From an uncultured Eggerthellaceae bacterium (GTDB taxonomy: Bacteria > Actinomycetota > Coriobacteriia > Coriobacteriales > Eggerthellaceae), in contig CASTMW010000007.1 of NCBI GenBank assembly GCA_949450265.1, forward strand, positions 1 through 29,493: a stretch of 29,493 bases of DNA, written 5' to 3'. Positions within the stretch are counted from its first letter, which is position 1. Each line of letters starts with the position of its first letter. The notes beneath the pieces were generated by a model. The model worked only from the letters and a program-made list of their open reading frames with translations, had not been told where the DNA came from and searched no databases. Positions 6,236 to 12,966 of the stretch are shown here, one piece after another. The position numbers and the translations under genes are program-made.

Positions 6236-6619
6236 TTGGAGATAATCATTTCTAATTCCAGCGCTTCTCCCATCTACGAGCAGATCGTGCAGCAGGTGAA
6301 GGACGCCATCCTGTCCGGGCAGCTTGTCGAGGGCACGTTGCTCCCGAGCATTCGTGCGCTGGCGAACGACCTGCGCATAAGCGTGATAACCATCAAGCGC
6401 GCCTATGCGGAACTGGAAGAGGCGGGGTTCGTCACCACGGTGCAAGGGCGTGGCACGTTCGTGGCGAGCGGCAACCTTGAGTTTATGCGTGAAGAGCGCA
6501 TGCGCCAGGTGGAGCGCTCTTTGGAACGAGCGGTCGTCGATGCGCGCTCGGCTGGCATCGCGCCTGCTGAGCTTCACGAGATGCTCGATCTGCTGATGGA
6601 GAGCGGCGCAGAACAGTGA
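6236..6619 (+). CDS. GntR-family repressor, YtrA subfamily
   Basis: A 127-aa regulator: winged helix at about 11-80 ('SPIYEQIVQQVKDAI', 'LLPSIRALANDLRIS', 'TIKRAYAELEEAGFV', 'GRGTFVA') followed by a short helical dimerisation tail, the YtrA layout with no large ligand domain. The start is taken as TTG at 6236 because relatives begin M-x-I-I-I-S; no ATG lies in frame nearby. The ribosome site is awkward: GGGGAG (6228-6233) is only 2 bases away. GGAG (6238-6241) would instead serve the rare start ATT at 6248, so the start is less sure than the gene. It is followed after 7 bp by the ABC ATPase. It probably represses its own operon, with release by a drug or cell-envelope signal as in other YtrA systems (inference). 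Confidence 0.85.
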   Translation: MEIIISNSSASPIYEQIVQQVKDAILSGQLVEGTLLPSIRALANDLRISVITIKRAYAELEEAGFVTTVQGRGTFVASGNLEFMREERMRQVERSLERAVVDARSAGIAPAELHEMLDLLMESGAEQ

Positions 6620-6626
6620 GGATACC

Positions 6627-7511
6627 ATGGACGTGCTCATGCGGGCTGTCGATGTGTCAAAGCGCTACGACGGCTTCATGTTGGACGATATCTCGCTCTC
6701 GGTGCCTGCGGGCACGGTAGTGGGACTGGTCGGGTCCAACGGTTCGGGCAAGACCACCACGATCAAGGCGCTTCTGGGCATGATCGAGGTGGATGGAGGC
6801 ATCATCGAGCTGCTCGGGTGCGATCCGGTCGCGGCAGGTGCGCAGCTGGATGCGGTCAAGCAACGGGTGGGCGTGGTGCTTGACACCTGCGCCTTCCCGG
6901 TGACCATGCGCGTGCGCGATGTGGCTACGCTTGGGCGGGGCGCGTATGCCCACTGGGACGGCGCCCGCTTCGTGCAACTCTGCGAGCGATTCGAGCTTGC
7001 TGCGAAGAAGCCAGTGAAGGACCTCTCGCGCGGGATGGGTATGAAGCTCACCTTGGCCTTCGCGCTGGCGCATCAGCCGCAGGTGCTCGTCTTGGACGAG
7101 GCCACCGCTGGGCTGGACCCGCTCGCACGCGAAGAGGTGCTGGACATCCTGTGTTCCTTCATGGAAGAGCAGGATCATGCCATCCTGATGTCCACGCATA
7201 TCACCACCGATCTGGAGCGCATCGCTGATGAGGTGGTGTGCATCGCCGATGGGCGGATCGCGTTCCGCCTGTCCAAAGAGGCCATCTGCGACGAGGCGGG
7301 CATCGCTCGTTGTCGGGCTGCCGATAAGGAGCGCATCGCAAGCGCGAGCGTTCTTCCCCGCGGTGCCCTGCGCATGATGCAGCGCGGGATGGGCATCGAC
7401 GTGCTGGTGCCCGATCGGTTCGCGTTCGGGCGCACGTTCCCGGATATACCGGTCGATCGCGCTTCCATAGAAGATTACATGACGATCGCTTTGAAAGGAG
7501 AGGCCCTATGA
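6627..7511 (+). CDS. ABC transporter ATPase (ABC-2 export type)
   Basis: A 294-aa ATP-binding subunit. Walker A GSNGSGKT (36-43), signature LSRGM (133-137, a variant of LSGGQ with GM in place of GQ, frequent in ABC-2 exporters), Walker B VLVLDEA (153-159), D-loop 'GLDP', switch His191. The region after 210 is the extra C-terminal part seen in ATPases paired with YtrA regulators. Transcribed with the GntR gene (7 bp upstream), and its stop overlaps the start of the permease by 4 bp (ATGA), so the two subunits are translationally coupled. The substrate is unknown; relatives respond to cell-wall antibiotics or bacteriocins. Confidence 0.9.
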   Translation: MDVLMRAVDVSKRYDGFMLDDISLSVPAGTVVGLVGSNGSGKTTTIKALLGMIEVDGGIIELLGCDPVAAGAQLDAVKQRVGVVLDTCAFPVTMRVRDVATLGRGAYAHWDGARFVQLCERFELAAKKPVKDLSRGMGMKLTLAFALAHQPQVLVLDEATAGLDPLAREEVLDILCSFMEEQDHAILMSTHITTDLERIADEVVCIADGRIAFRLSKEAICDEAGIARCRAADKERIASASVLPRGALRMMQRGMGIDVLVPDRFAFGRTFPDIPVDRASIEDYMTIALKGEAL

Positions 7512-8194
7512 AGGCGATGGTGTTCTCTGACCTGATCACGGCGCGCAATTCCCTCGGCGCGCTCTTGGGCATCACGGTGTTCGTGGCGGCCTTCATCGCG
7601 GTGGGCAGCGGGACCTTGCTCGTGGCAGCAGCATGCATGACAGCCATGGTGCCGTTCATGTACCTGTTCAGCATATCTGCCTATGATGAGCAGAACGGTT
7701 GGGAGCGCTTTCGGCTCACGCTGCCCATCAGTCGCCGCCAGGTGGCCTACGGGCGCTATCTGAGCATGCTCATCATCACGGGCATTGCTGTTATCGTGTC
7801 GTTGCTGGGGTGTGTTGCGCTGGGTCTGGTGGCCGATGTGCTTCCGGCGGGGATGGTCGCGGAAGGGTTGATGCTCTCGCATGCGGATGTCGAAGCCATC
7901 CTGGTGGTCGTGATGGCCGTTGTGCTGATGCTGCTGTTCAGCGCTGCTTTCACGCTCCCGCTCGTCTTGCGCTTCGGCATGACGCGTGGAGCGCGCATCG
8001 TGCCTGTGGTGCTCATGCTGGCGCTTTCGGCGATCATGGTGCTTGCGGGCAGCGACGCGGCAGCTCCCGGCGTGCAAGAGCTCTTGAGCGGCCCTCATGC
8101 GCTCATCATGGCAGGCGCCTTCATTGTGATGCTGGTGCTCTATGGCGCGAGCGCGTGGCTGTCGGGTCGCCTCTACGAGCATCGCGACATCTGA
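7508..8194 (+). CDS. ABC-2 type permease partner of the preceding ATPase
   Basis: A 228-aa membrane protein with about six hydrophobic segments: about 17-34, 36-54, 86-112, 130-156, 163-181 and 198-216. The loop 'DEQNGWERFRLTLPISRRQ' after the second segment is the conserved cytoplasmic motif of ABC-2 permeases of this small type. AAAGGAG (7495-7501) lies 6 bases before the ATG. It ends the operon; 22 bp after its stop begins a fragment of a ferrochelatase gene on the other strand, so the operon end is a rearrangement junction. Confidence 0.85.
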   Translation: MKAMVFSDLITARNSLGALLGITVFVAAFIAVGSGTLLVAAACMTAMVPFMYLFSISAYDEQNGWERFRLTLPISRRQVAYGRYLSMLIITGIAVIVSLLGCVALGLVADVLPAGMVAEGLMLSHADVEAILVVVMAVVLMLLFSAAFTLPLVLRFGMTRGARIVPVVLMLALSAIMVLAGSDAAAPGVQELLSGPHALIMAGAFIVMLVLYGASAWLSGRLYEHRDI

Positions 8195-8215
8195 GGTTTG
8201 AGGGGCGGTGGCGAC

Positions 8216-8383
8216 GGAGTGATGCGGAAGGATGCAGGCATGCAGGATGAGCTTCCATGCTAGGGGATTCATAGGGCAGATGCGCGGGTCGCTCAGGAAG
8301 GCAGCCAGATAGCGACGTACCGCCGCAGGCTCGGGCGTCTCGGGCGATCCGGTGTTCGCTATGATGGCGCCTCGCTTTGCCAT
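8216..8383 (-). pseudogene. hemH: Ferrochelatase N-terminal remnant
   Basis: Codons 1-56 read as the start of an E. coli-type ferrochelatase: 'MAKRGAIIANTGSPETPEP', 'AVRRYLAAFLSDPRI', 'LAWKLILHACILPHHS' match the family's 'G-LLAN-GTP', 'AV-RYL--FLSD-R' and 'LLW-PLL--ILP' blocks. Similarity then stops. The frame runs on only as antisense of the permease gene, so the remaining 80-85% of the enzyme, including the catalytic His/Glu region, is missing. The fragment still has its ATG with a GGAAGG ribosome site. Ferrochelatase inserts Fe2+ into protoporphyrin, the last step of protoporphyrin-dependent haem synthesis; this copy cannot do so. The deletion end lies 22 bp from the ABC permease stop. 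Confidence 0.75.
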
Positions 8384-8414
8384 AGGGCCTTCCGCTTCTC
8401 GCTTCACCGTATCG

Positions 8415-8429
8415 TATCATCCTATGATA
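8415..8429. promoter_or_regulatory. Dyad between the hemH remnant and the carboxylase operon
   Basis: TATCAT (8415-8420), CCT, ATGATA (8424-8429): a 6-bp inverted repeat with a 3-bp centre, 32 bp upstream of the hemH remnant ATG. It could be an operator left from haem or iron control, or promoter DNA of the remnant. No regulator is identified. Confidence 0.3.
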
Positions 8430-8523
8430 GGGGTTGTGCGCACCGAGCGGTGCGTGGGCGTGGTGCTGTGCGCGCGTCATGGTATTTCGCCGTCGCGCCG
8501 TTCTCGCAGCCCGACGCATACTC

Positions 8524-8529
8524 TATAAT
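8524..8529 (+). promoter_or_regulatory. -10 of the carboxylase-dxs operon
   Basis: A consensus TATAAT 42 bp before the TTG start of the carboxyltransferase gene. The matching -35 (TTCTCG, 8501-8506, 17-bp spacer) is weak. Confidence 0.55.
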
Positions 8530-8571
8530 ATGGGTTTCGAACTTTGACGTATATGCAAGGAGGTGCGCAAC

Positions 8572-10467
8572 TTGGCCAGACTTCAGATCATGGATACCAC
8601 GATCCGTGACGGCCAGCAGAGCCTTTGGGCCACGCGCATGCAGCTGGGGGACATGCTTCCCATTCTGCCGAAGATGGACAAGGTTGGGTATTGGGCCATC
8701 GAGGCGTGGGGTGGTGCGACGTTCGATTCATGCTTGCGCTTCTTGGACGAGAACCCGTGGGAACGCCTGCGCTCCATCAAGGCGAACACGCCCAACACCC
8801 CGCTCGCTATGCTCTCGCGCGGTCAGAACCTGGTGGGATACAAGCATTATTCCCGTGACATCGTCTTCCATTTCATACAGTGCGCCCATCGCAACGGCAT
8901 CGAGGTCTTCCGCGTTTTTGACGCTCTGAACGATATCCGCAACGTGGTGGACAACGCCGAGGCTATCAAGGAATGCGGCGCTCATTTCGAAGGTGCCATC
9001 AGCTATACCATCAGCCCGGTGCATACGCTCGATAGCTTCTTGGAATACGGTCAGCAGCTCAAGGAGCTGGGCGCCGATTCCATCGCCATCAAGGACATGG
9101 CGGGTATGCTCACGCCGTATCGCACCGAGCGCATGGTAAAGGCGTTCAATGCCGAGATTGGTCTGCCGGTGCACATCCATTGCCATTATGTGGGCGGCAT
9201 GGCACCGGCCAACATCATTAAGGCCGCCGAAGCGGGCGCTGCCATCGCCGACACGGCTCATGCGCCGCTCGCGTTCGGCAACAGTCATCCGGCCGTGGAG
9301 ATGATCGTGGCCGCATTCCAGGAGAGCCGCTACGATACCGGGCTTGACCTGGGACTGCTCTTCGAGATATCCGAATACTGGGAAGAGATTCGCAAGCGCA
9401 ACCATTACAAGCGCGGCGTGTCGTCGCTCACGCACATGAAGGTGTACAGCCACCAGGTGCCTGGCGGCATGATGAGCAACCTGATGAGCCAGCTTGAGGT
9501 GCAAAAGGCCACTGAGCGTCTGCCCGAGGTGATGGCCGAGATACCGAAGGTGCGTGCCGAGGTGGGCTATCCGCCGCTCGTCACGCCATTGTCGCAGATC
9601 GTGGGCACCCAGGCGGTGTTCAACGTGCTCACCGGCAAGCGCTGGAGCGTCATCAGCAAGGAGATGAAGGACTACATCTGCGGCTACTACGGCAAGGCGC
9701 CGGGCCGCATGGACCCCGCCATCGTGGCGAAGGTGGCAGGGGATGCCGACATCCTTGATCCGGACATCGCGCCCGGCTCGCTTGTGACTACCACCTACGA
9801 AGAGGTCGCCGACGAGATAGGGGATCTGGCTCATAGCGAAGAAGATGTGCTGATGTACGCGCTGTTCCCCAACGAAGCGCGCACATACCTGAGCAAACAT
9901 CGCACGTCGGAGAAAGTCGATTTCATGCTGGAGCAGGAATCCAGCAGCACCAAGGAGGACGATTACGTGGACATCAATCAGATCCGGGAGCTGGTGAAGG
10001 TCGCCGAAGAGAGCGGTGTCGGCGAGATCGTGGTTGAGGAAGAGGGCGTGCGCATCGCCGTTCGCATGCCCGGTGAAGGCGCAGCGGTGCCCCTGGCAGC
10101 CCCGGCCGTGGCGGCAGCGGCGCCCGTTGCGGCGGCGGCCCCGGTGGCAGAGGCGCCCAGCGCGCCTGCAGTCGACGAGCAGCAGCGTCCTTCCAACTGG
10201 TATGCGGTCACCGCGCCCATGGTCGGCACGTACTACGAGGCGCCCGCACCGGGCGAGCCCCCGTTCGTCCGCGTAGGCGATGAGGTGGCAGCGGGCGAGA
10301 CGCTGTGCATCGTGGAGGCCATGAAGCTGATGAACGAGATTGCGGCCGAAGAGATGGGAACGGTGCGCGAGGTGTGCCTGGAAGACGCCACGCCAGTGGA
10401 GTTCGGCACCGTGCTGTTCTACGTGGAACCGCATGAATCGAACAGCGCTGTTTCGGAGCAGGCCTAA
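8572..10467 (+). CDS. 2-oxoacid carboxyltransferase fused to AccB-type biotin carrier
   Basis: A 631-aa protein. Residues 1-300 are the carboxyltransferase barrel of the pyruvate carboxylase B/oxaloacetate decarboxylase alpha family: 'DTTIRDGQQSLWATRM' (8-23), 'VFRVFDALNDIRN' (112-124), 'IAIKDMAG' with K174, the expected carbamylated metal ligand, and H201-x-H203. Residues 301-460 hold the conserved C-terminal part, including 'LVTPLSQIVGTQAVFN'. From about 463 to the end the sequence is not the usual OadA carrier but a complete AccB look-alike: 'VDINQIRELVKVAEESGV', an Ala/Pro hinge, then 'APMVGTYYEAPAPGE' and 'EAMKLMNE' with biotinyl-Lys585. With AccC next door it would carboxylate pyruvate (or run the reverse). 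The TTG at 8572 is chosen because AAGGAGG (8557-8563) is 8 bases away; the GTG at 8563 overlaps that site. Confidence 0.88.
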   Translation: MARLQIMDTTIRDGQQSLWATRMQLGDMLPILPKMDKVGYWAIEAWGGATFDSCLRFLDENPWERLRSIKANTPNTPLAMLSRGQNLVGYKHYSRDIVFHFIQCAHRNGIEVFRVFDALNDIRNVVDNAEAIKECGAHFEGAISYTISPVHTLDSFLEYGQQLKELGADSIAIKDMAGMLTPYRTERMVKAFNAEIGLPVHIHCHYVGGMAPANIIKAAEAGAAIADTAHAPLAFGNSHPAVEMIVAAFQESRYDTGLDLGLLFEISEYWEEIRKRNHYKRGVSSLTHMKVYSHQVPGGMMSNLMSQLEVQKATERLPEVMAEIPKVRAEVGYPPLVTPLSQIVGTQAVFNVLTGKRWSVISKEMKDYICGYYGKAPGRMDPAIVAKVAGDADILDPDIAPGSLVTTTYEEVADEIGDLAHSEEDVLMYALFPNEARTYLSKHRTSEKVDFMLEQESSSTKEDDYVDINQIRELVKVAEESGVGEIVVEEEGVRIAVRMPGEGAAVPLAAPAVAAAAPVAAAAPVAEAPSAPAVDEQQRPSNWYAVTAPMVGTYYEAPAPGEPPFVRVGDEVAAGETLCIVEAMKLMNEIAAEEMGTVREVCLEDATPVEFGTVLFYVEPHESNSAVSEQA

Positions 10468-10468
10468 C

Positions 10469-11821
10469 ATGTTCGATAAGATACTGGTCGCGAACAGGGG
10501 AGAGGTGGCGCTGCGCGTCATGCGCGCGGCGAAGGAGCTGGGCGTGAAGACGGTGGCGGTGTACTCCACCGAGGATGAGGACACGCTGCCCGTCCGCTAC
10601 GCCGACGAAGCGGTGTGCGTGGGACCGGCGCCTGCCAATCAGAGCTACCTGGTCATTCCCAACATCATCGCAGCGGCGAAGAACGCCGGTGCACAGGCGG
10701 TGCATCCCGGATATGGCTTTCTGGCCGAGAATGCCGATTTCGCCCGGGCATGTGTGGACAACGACCTGGTGTTCATCGGGCCTTCGGCCGATTGCATCGA
10801 ATCCATGGGTGACAAGGCTACGGCCCGCGAGACCATGATGGCGTGCGGCGTGCCCACGGTGCCCGGCTCCGATGGCGTCTGCGACACCGTGGAAGAAGCG
10901 CGCGCGTTCGCCGATGCCGTGGGATACCCGGTGCTCATCAAGGCCACCGCGGGCGGCGGTGGCAAGGGCATGCGCGAAGTGCACGACCCGAGCGATCTGG
11001 AAGCCCAATATAAGGCGGCGCGCACCGAAGCGGGCGCGGCGTTCGGCAACGATGGTGTGTACTTGGAGAAGCTGGTGCTGAATCCGCGGCATGTGGAAGT
11101 GCAGGTGCTGGCGGATGACTTCGGCAACCATATCGCGCTGTGCGAGCGCGACTGCTCCATCCAGCGCAGGCATCAGAAGCTGGTCGAGGAAGCGCCGTCC
11201 CCGGCCCTGACCGAGGATCTGCGCCGTGCCATGATGGTGGCAGCGGTGAAGGCGGTGCGCGCAGTGGACTACCGCAATGCGGGCACCATCGAGTTCCTAC
11301 TGGACGAGCGTGGCGACTTCTACTTCATGGAGATGAACACGCGCGTGCAGGTGGAGCATCCCGTCTCCGAGATGGTCACCGACACCGACATCATCAAGGA
11401 GCAGATTCGCATCGCCGCGGGCGAGCCGATCAGTTGCGCCGATCGCGCGCCGTTCAGCCCGAACGGCCATGCCATCGAGATGCGCATCAACGCCGAGGAC
11501 CCCGAGAACGGCTTTCGGCCGTGTCCGGGTACCATCACGAAGTTCGTGGTGCCGGGGGGGCCGGGCGTACGCGTGGAAACGTATGTGGGGGAAGGCTCGC
11601 GCATCTCACCGTATTACGATTCCATGGTCGCGAAGCTTATCGTGCACGGACAGGATCGCGACGAGGCCATCGCGCGCGCCAAGCGAGCGCTCGACGAGTT
11701 CCAGATTGAGGGCATCGCCACCACGATCCCGTTCCATAAGCGCGTGATGGACAATGCCACGTTTATCGCTGGGAATGCCACCACAGCCTTCATACCCAAC
11801 GAGATGGGGGACCTCCTATGA
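10469..11821 (+). CDS. accC: Biotin carboxylase
   Basis: A 450-aa ATP-grasp enzyme that carboxylates the biotin on the carrier domain of the preceding protein. It aligns with E. coli AccC almost without gaps: K116, K158 before the Gly-rich loop GGGGKGM (162-168), H208, K237 in 'RRHQK', E275, and E288-x-N290-x-R292 in 'MEMNTRVQVEHP'. Length is the family norm. It starts one base after the carboxyltransferase stop and overlaps the Asp23 gene by 4 bp (ATGA). It may serve both a pyruvate-type carboxylase and acetyl-CoA carboxylase; the carboxyltransferase subunits of the latter (accA/accD) are not in this window. Confidence 0.95.
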   Translation: MFDKILVANRGEVALRVMRAAKELGVKTVAVYSTEDEDTLPVRYADEAVCVGPAPANQSYLVIPNIIAAAKNAGAQAVHPGYGFLAENADFARACVDNDLVFIGPSADCIESMGDKATARETMMACGVPTVPGSDGVCDTVEEARAFADAVGYPVLIKATAGGGGKGMREVHDPSDLEAQYKAARTEAGAAFGNDGVYLEKLVLNPRHVEVQVLADDFGNHIALCERDCSIQRRHQKLVEEAPSPALTEDLRRAMMVAAVKAVRAVDYRNAGTIEFLLDERGDFYFMEMNTRVQVEHPVSEMVTDTDIIKEQIRIAAGEPISCADRAPFSPNGHAIEMRINAEDPENGFRPCPGTITKFVVPGGPGVRVETYVGEGSRISPYYDSMVAKLIVHGQDRDEAIARAKRALDEFQIEGIATTIPFHKRVMDNATFIAGNATTAFIPNEMGDLL

Positions 11822-12168
11822 CAGATCAGCTGAATGCGAACGGCATGAGCATCGCGCCGGGGGTGGTTGACACCATCATCGCCATCGCGGTGCAGGAAGT
11901 GGAAGGGGTGGCCGGTCTCGGTCAGGCGCCAGGCTCGAATATCCGCCTGCGCATCGCGGGCAAGCAGACCTTCGCGGGCATCGAGACCGAGGTGACGCCG
12001 GAGGGCAAGCTGGCCGTCACGCTCCACATCGACGTGAAGTACGGCTACGTGCTGCCTGATCTGGCCGCGAAGGTGCGCCAGGCCGTCAGCGACGCGTTGC
12101 TCGTGCAGGTGGGCGTCGAGGTGTCGAATGTCGACATCTATGTGGACGGAATCTCGTTTCCGCAGTAG
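11818..12168 (+). CDS. Asp23/Gls24 family envelope-stress protein
   Basis: A 116-aa soluble protein with the single Asp23 domain: 'MSIAPGVVDTIIAIAVQEVEGVAGL' region at the start, 'GKLAVTLHIDVKYGYVLPDLAAKVRQAV' in the middle and 'VSNVDIYVDGISF' at the end. Family members gather at the membrane through partners and are linked to cell-envelope stress, but this type is also regularly found between accC and nusB in Gram-positive bacteria as a small housekeeping gene. Translationally coupled to accC by a 4-bp overlap. Confidence 0.88.
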   Translation: MTDQLNANGMSIAPGVVDTIIAIAVQEVEGVAGLGQAPGSNIRLRIAGKQTFAGIETEVTPEGKLAVTLHIDVKYGYVLPDLAAKVRQAVSDALLVQVGVEVSNVDIYVDGISFPQ

Positions 12169-12176
12169 GTAGGTCT

Positions 12177-12632
12177 ATGGCACGTCAACACGAAAGGACC
12201 GCGTCCCGCAAGGGCGCTGTGCAAGTCCTCTACACCGGCATCATCCGTAATAAGCCAGCCTCCGAGCTGCTCGCCGAAGGCGAGATCCTCTGCTTGGACG
12301 ATCCTCTGTCCGAATACGCGGTCATGCTGATAGAGGGCGTGGAAGCGCACAAGGACGAGATCGACGAGCATCTGGAGAGCATCTCCGAGAACTGGTCGGT
12401 CGGACGCATGCCCATCATGGATAGGACCATCCTGCGCCTGGCCATGTTCGAGATGCTCTATGTGGATGATGTACCCACCAGTGTCTCTATCAACGAAGCA
12501 GTGGAGCTGGCCAAGGAGTTCGGCGGCGAAGATGACAGCCCTCGCTTCGTGAACGGGATGCTAGGGCGCGTTGCGCGACAGATGGAAGCGGGTGTGCAAG
12601 GACCGACAGGAGCAGAAGATGCCCGAGCATGA
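12177..12632 (+). CDS. nusB: Transcription antitermination factor NusB
   Basis: A 151-aa all-helical RNA-binding protein that pairs with NusE (S10) on boxA of rRNA leaders. Visible family motifs are 'ASRKGAVQVLYT' (Arg-rich N-terminal helix), 'NWSVGRMPIMDRTILRLAMFEM' region, 'VPTSVSINEAVELAKEFGGEDDSPRFVNGML', and 'GRVAR' near the end. There is a short extra C-terminal tail (about 138-151). Begins 8 bp after the Asp23 stop with a weak ribosome site (AGGTAGGT) and overlaps xseB by 14 bp. Confidence 0.93.
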   Translation: MARQHERTASRKGAVQVLYTGIIRNKPASELLAEGEILCLDDPLSEYAVMLIEGVEAHKDEIDEHLESISENWSVGRMPIMDRTILRLAMFEMLYVDDVPTSVSINEAVELAKEFGGEDDSPRFVNGMLGRVARQMEAGVQGPTGAEDARA

Positions 12633-12966
12633 GACTGCCGCATCCTTCGATGCGGTGAAGGAGCGCCTGGAGCGCATCGCCGAGGAAGTGGCGCAGGAGG
12701 ACATTCCGCTCGATGAAGCGCTCGCGCTCTATGAAGAGGCGGTGTCGCTAGGGCTTTCCGCGTGCGATCTGAGCGAAGCCGATCTGGCACAGGCCGATGC
12801 TGCCGCTGCTGCCGATGGCGAAGATGGGACTGCTAGCCAAGCGCCCGAAGGTGCGTCCGATGGCGAAGCTGATGACGCACCACCTGCCGCTGCTCCCGCC
12901 GTTCCGCCTGCAGCCCAGGTGCTCACCGATACTGCTATGCCGCACCCAGGGAGCGAACTTGGCTGA
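12619..12966 (+). CDS. xseB: Exodeoxyribonuclease VII small subunit with long tail
   Basis: A 115-aa protein. Residues 9-56 are the XseB helical hairpin ('FDAVKERLERIAEEVAQEDI', 'LDEALALYEEAVSLGLSACD', 'LAQAD'), which coats the large subunit XseA in the single-strand-specific nuclease. Residues 60-115 form an Ala/Pro/Asp/Glu-rich low-complexity tail about 40 residues longer than usual. Its end runs over the start of dxs (8-bp overlap), so the tail may simply carry the coupled start of dxs. xseA, normally beside xseB, is absent from the window. AGGAG (12608-12612) is 6 bases before the ATG. Confidence 0.8.
   Translation: MPEHETAASFDAVKERLERIAEEVAQEDIPLDEALALYEEAVSLGLSACDLSEADLAQADAAAAADGEDGTASQAPEGASDGEADDAPPAAAPAVPPAAQVLTDTAMPHPGSELG

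Noticed and set aside
7475..8215. Continuation of the ferrochelatase-remnant reading frame as a 310-codon minus-strand protein
   Set aside because: Past codon 56 the frame is only the antisense of the ABC permease; its His/Arg-rich composition is typical of shadow frames in GC-rich genes.
8728..10584. 618-codon minus-strand frame opposite the carboxyltransferase
   Set aside because: Shadow of a clearly real gene; no ribosome site and no recognisable domains.
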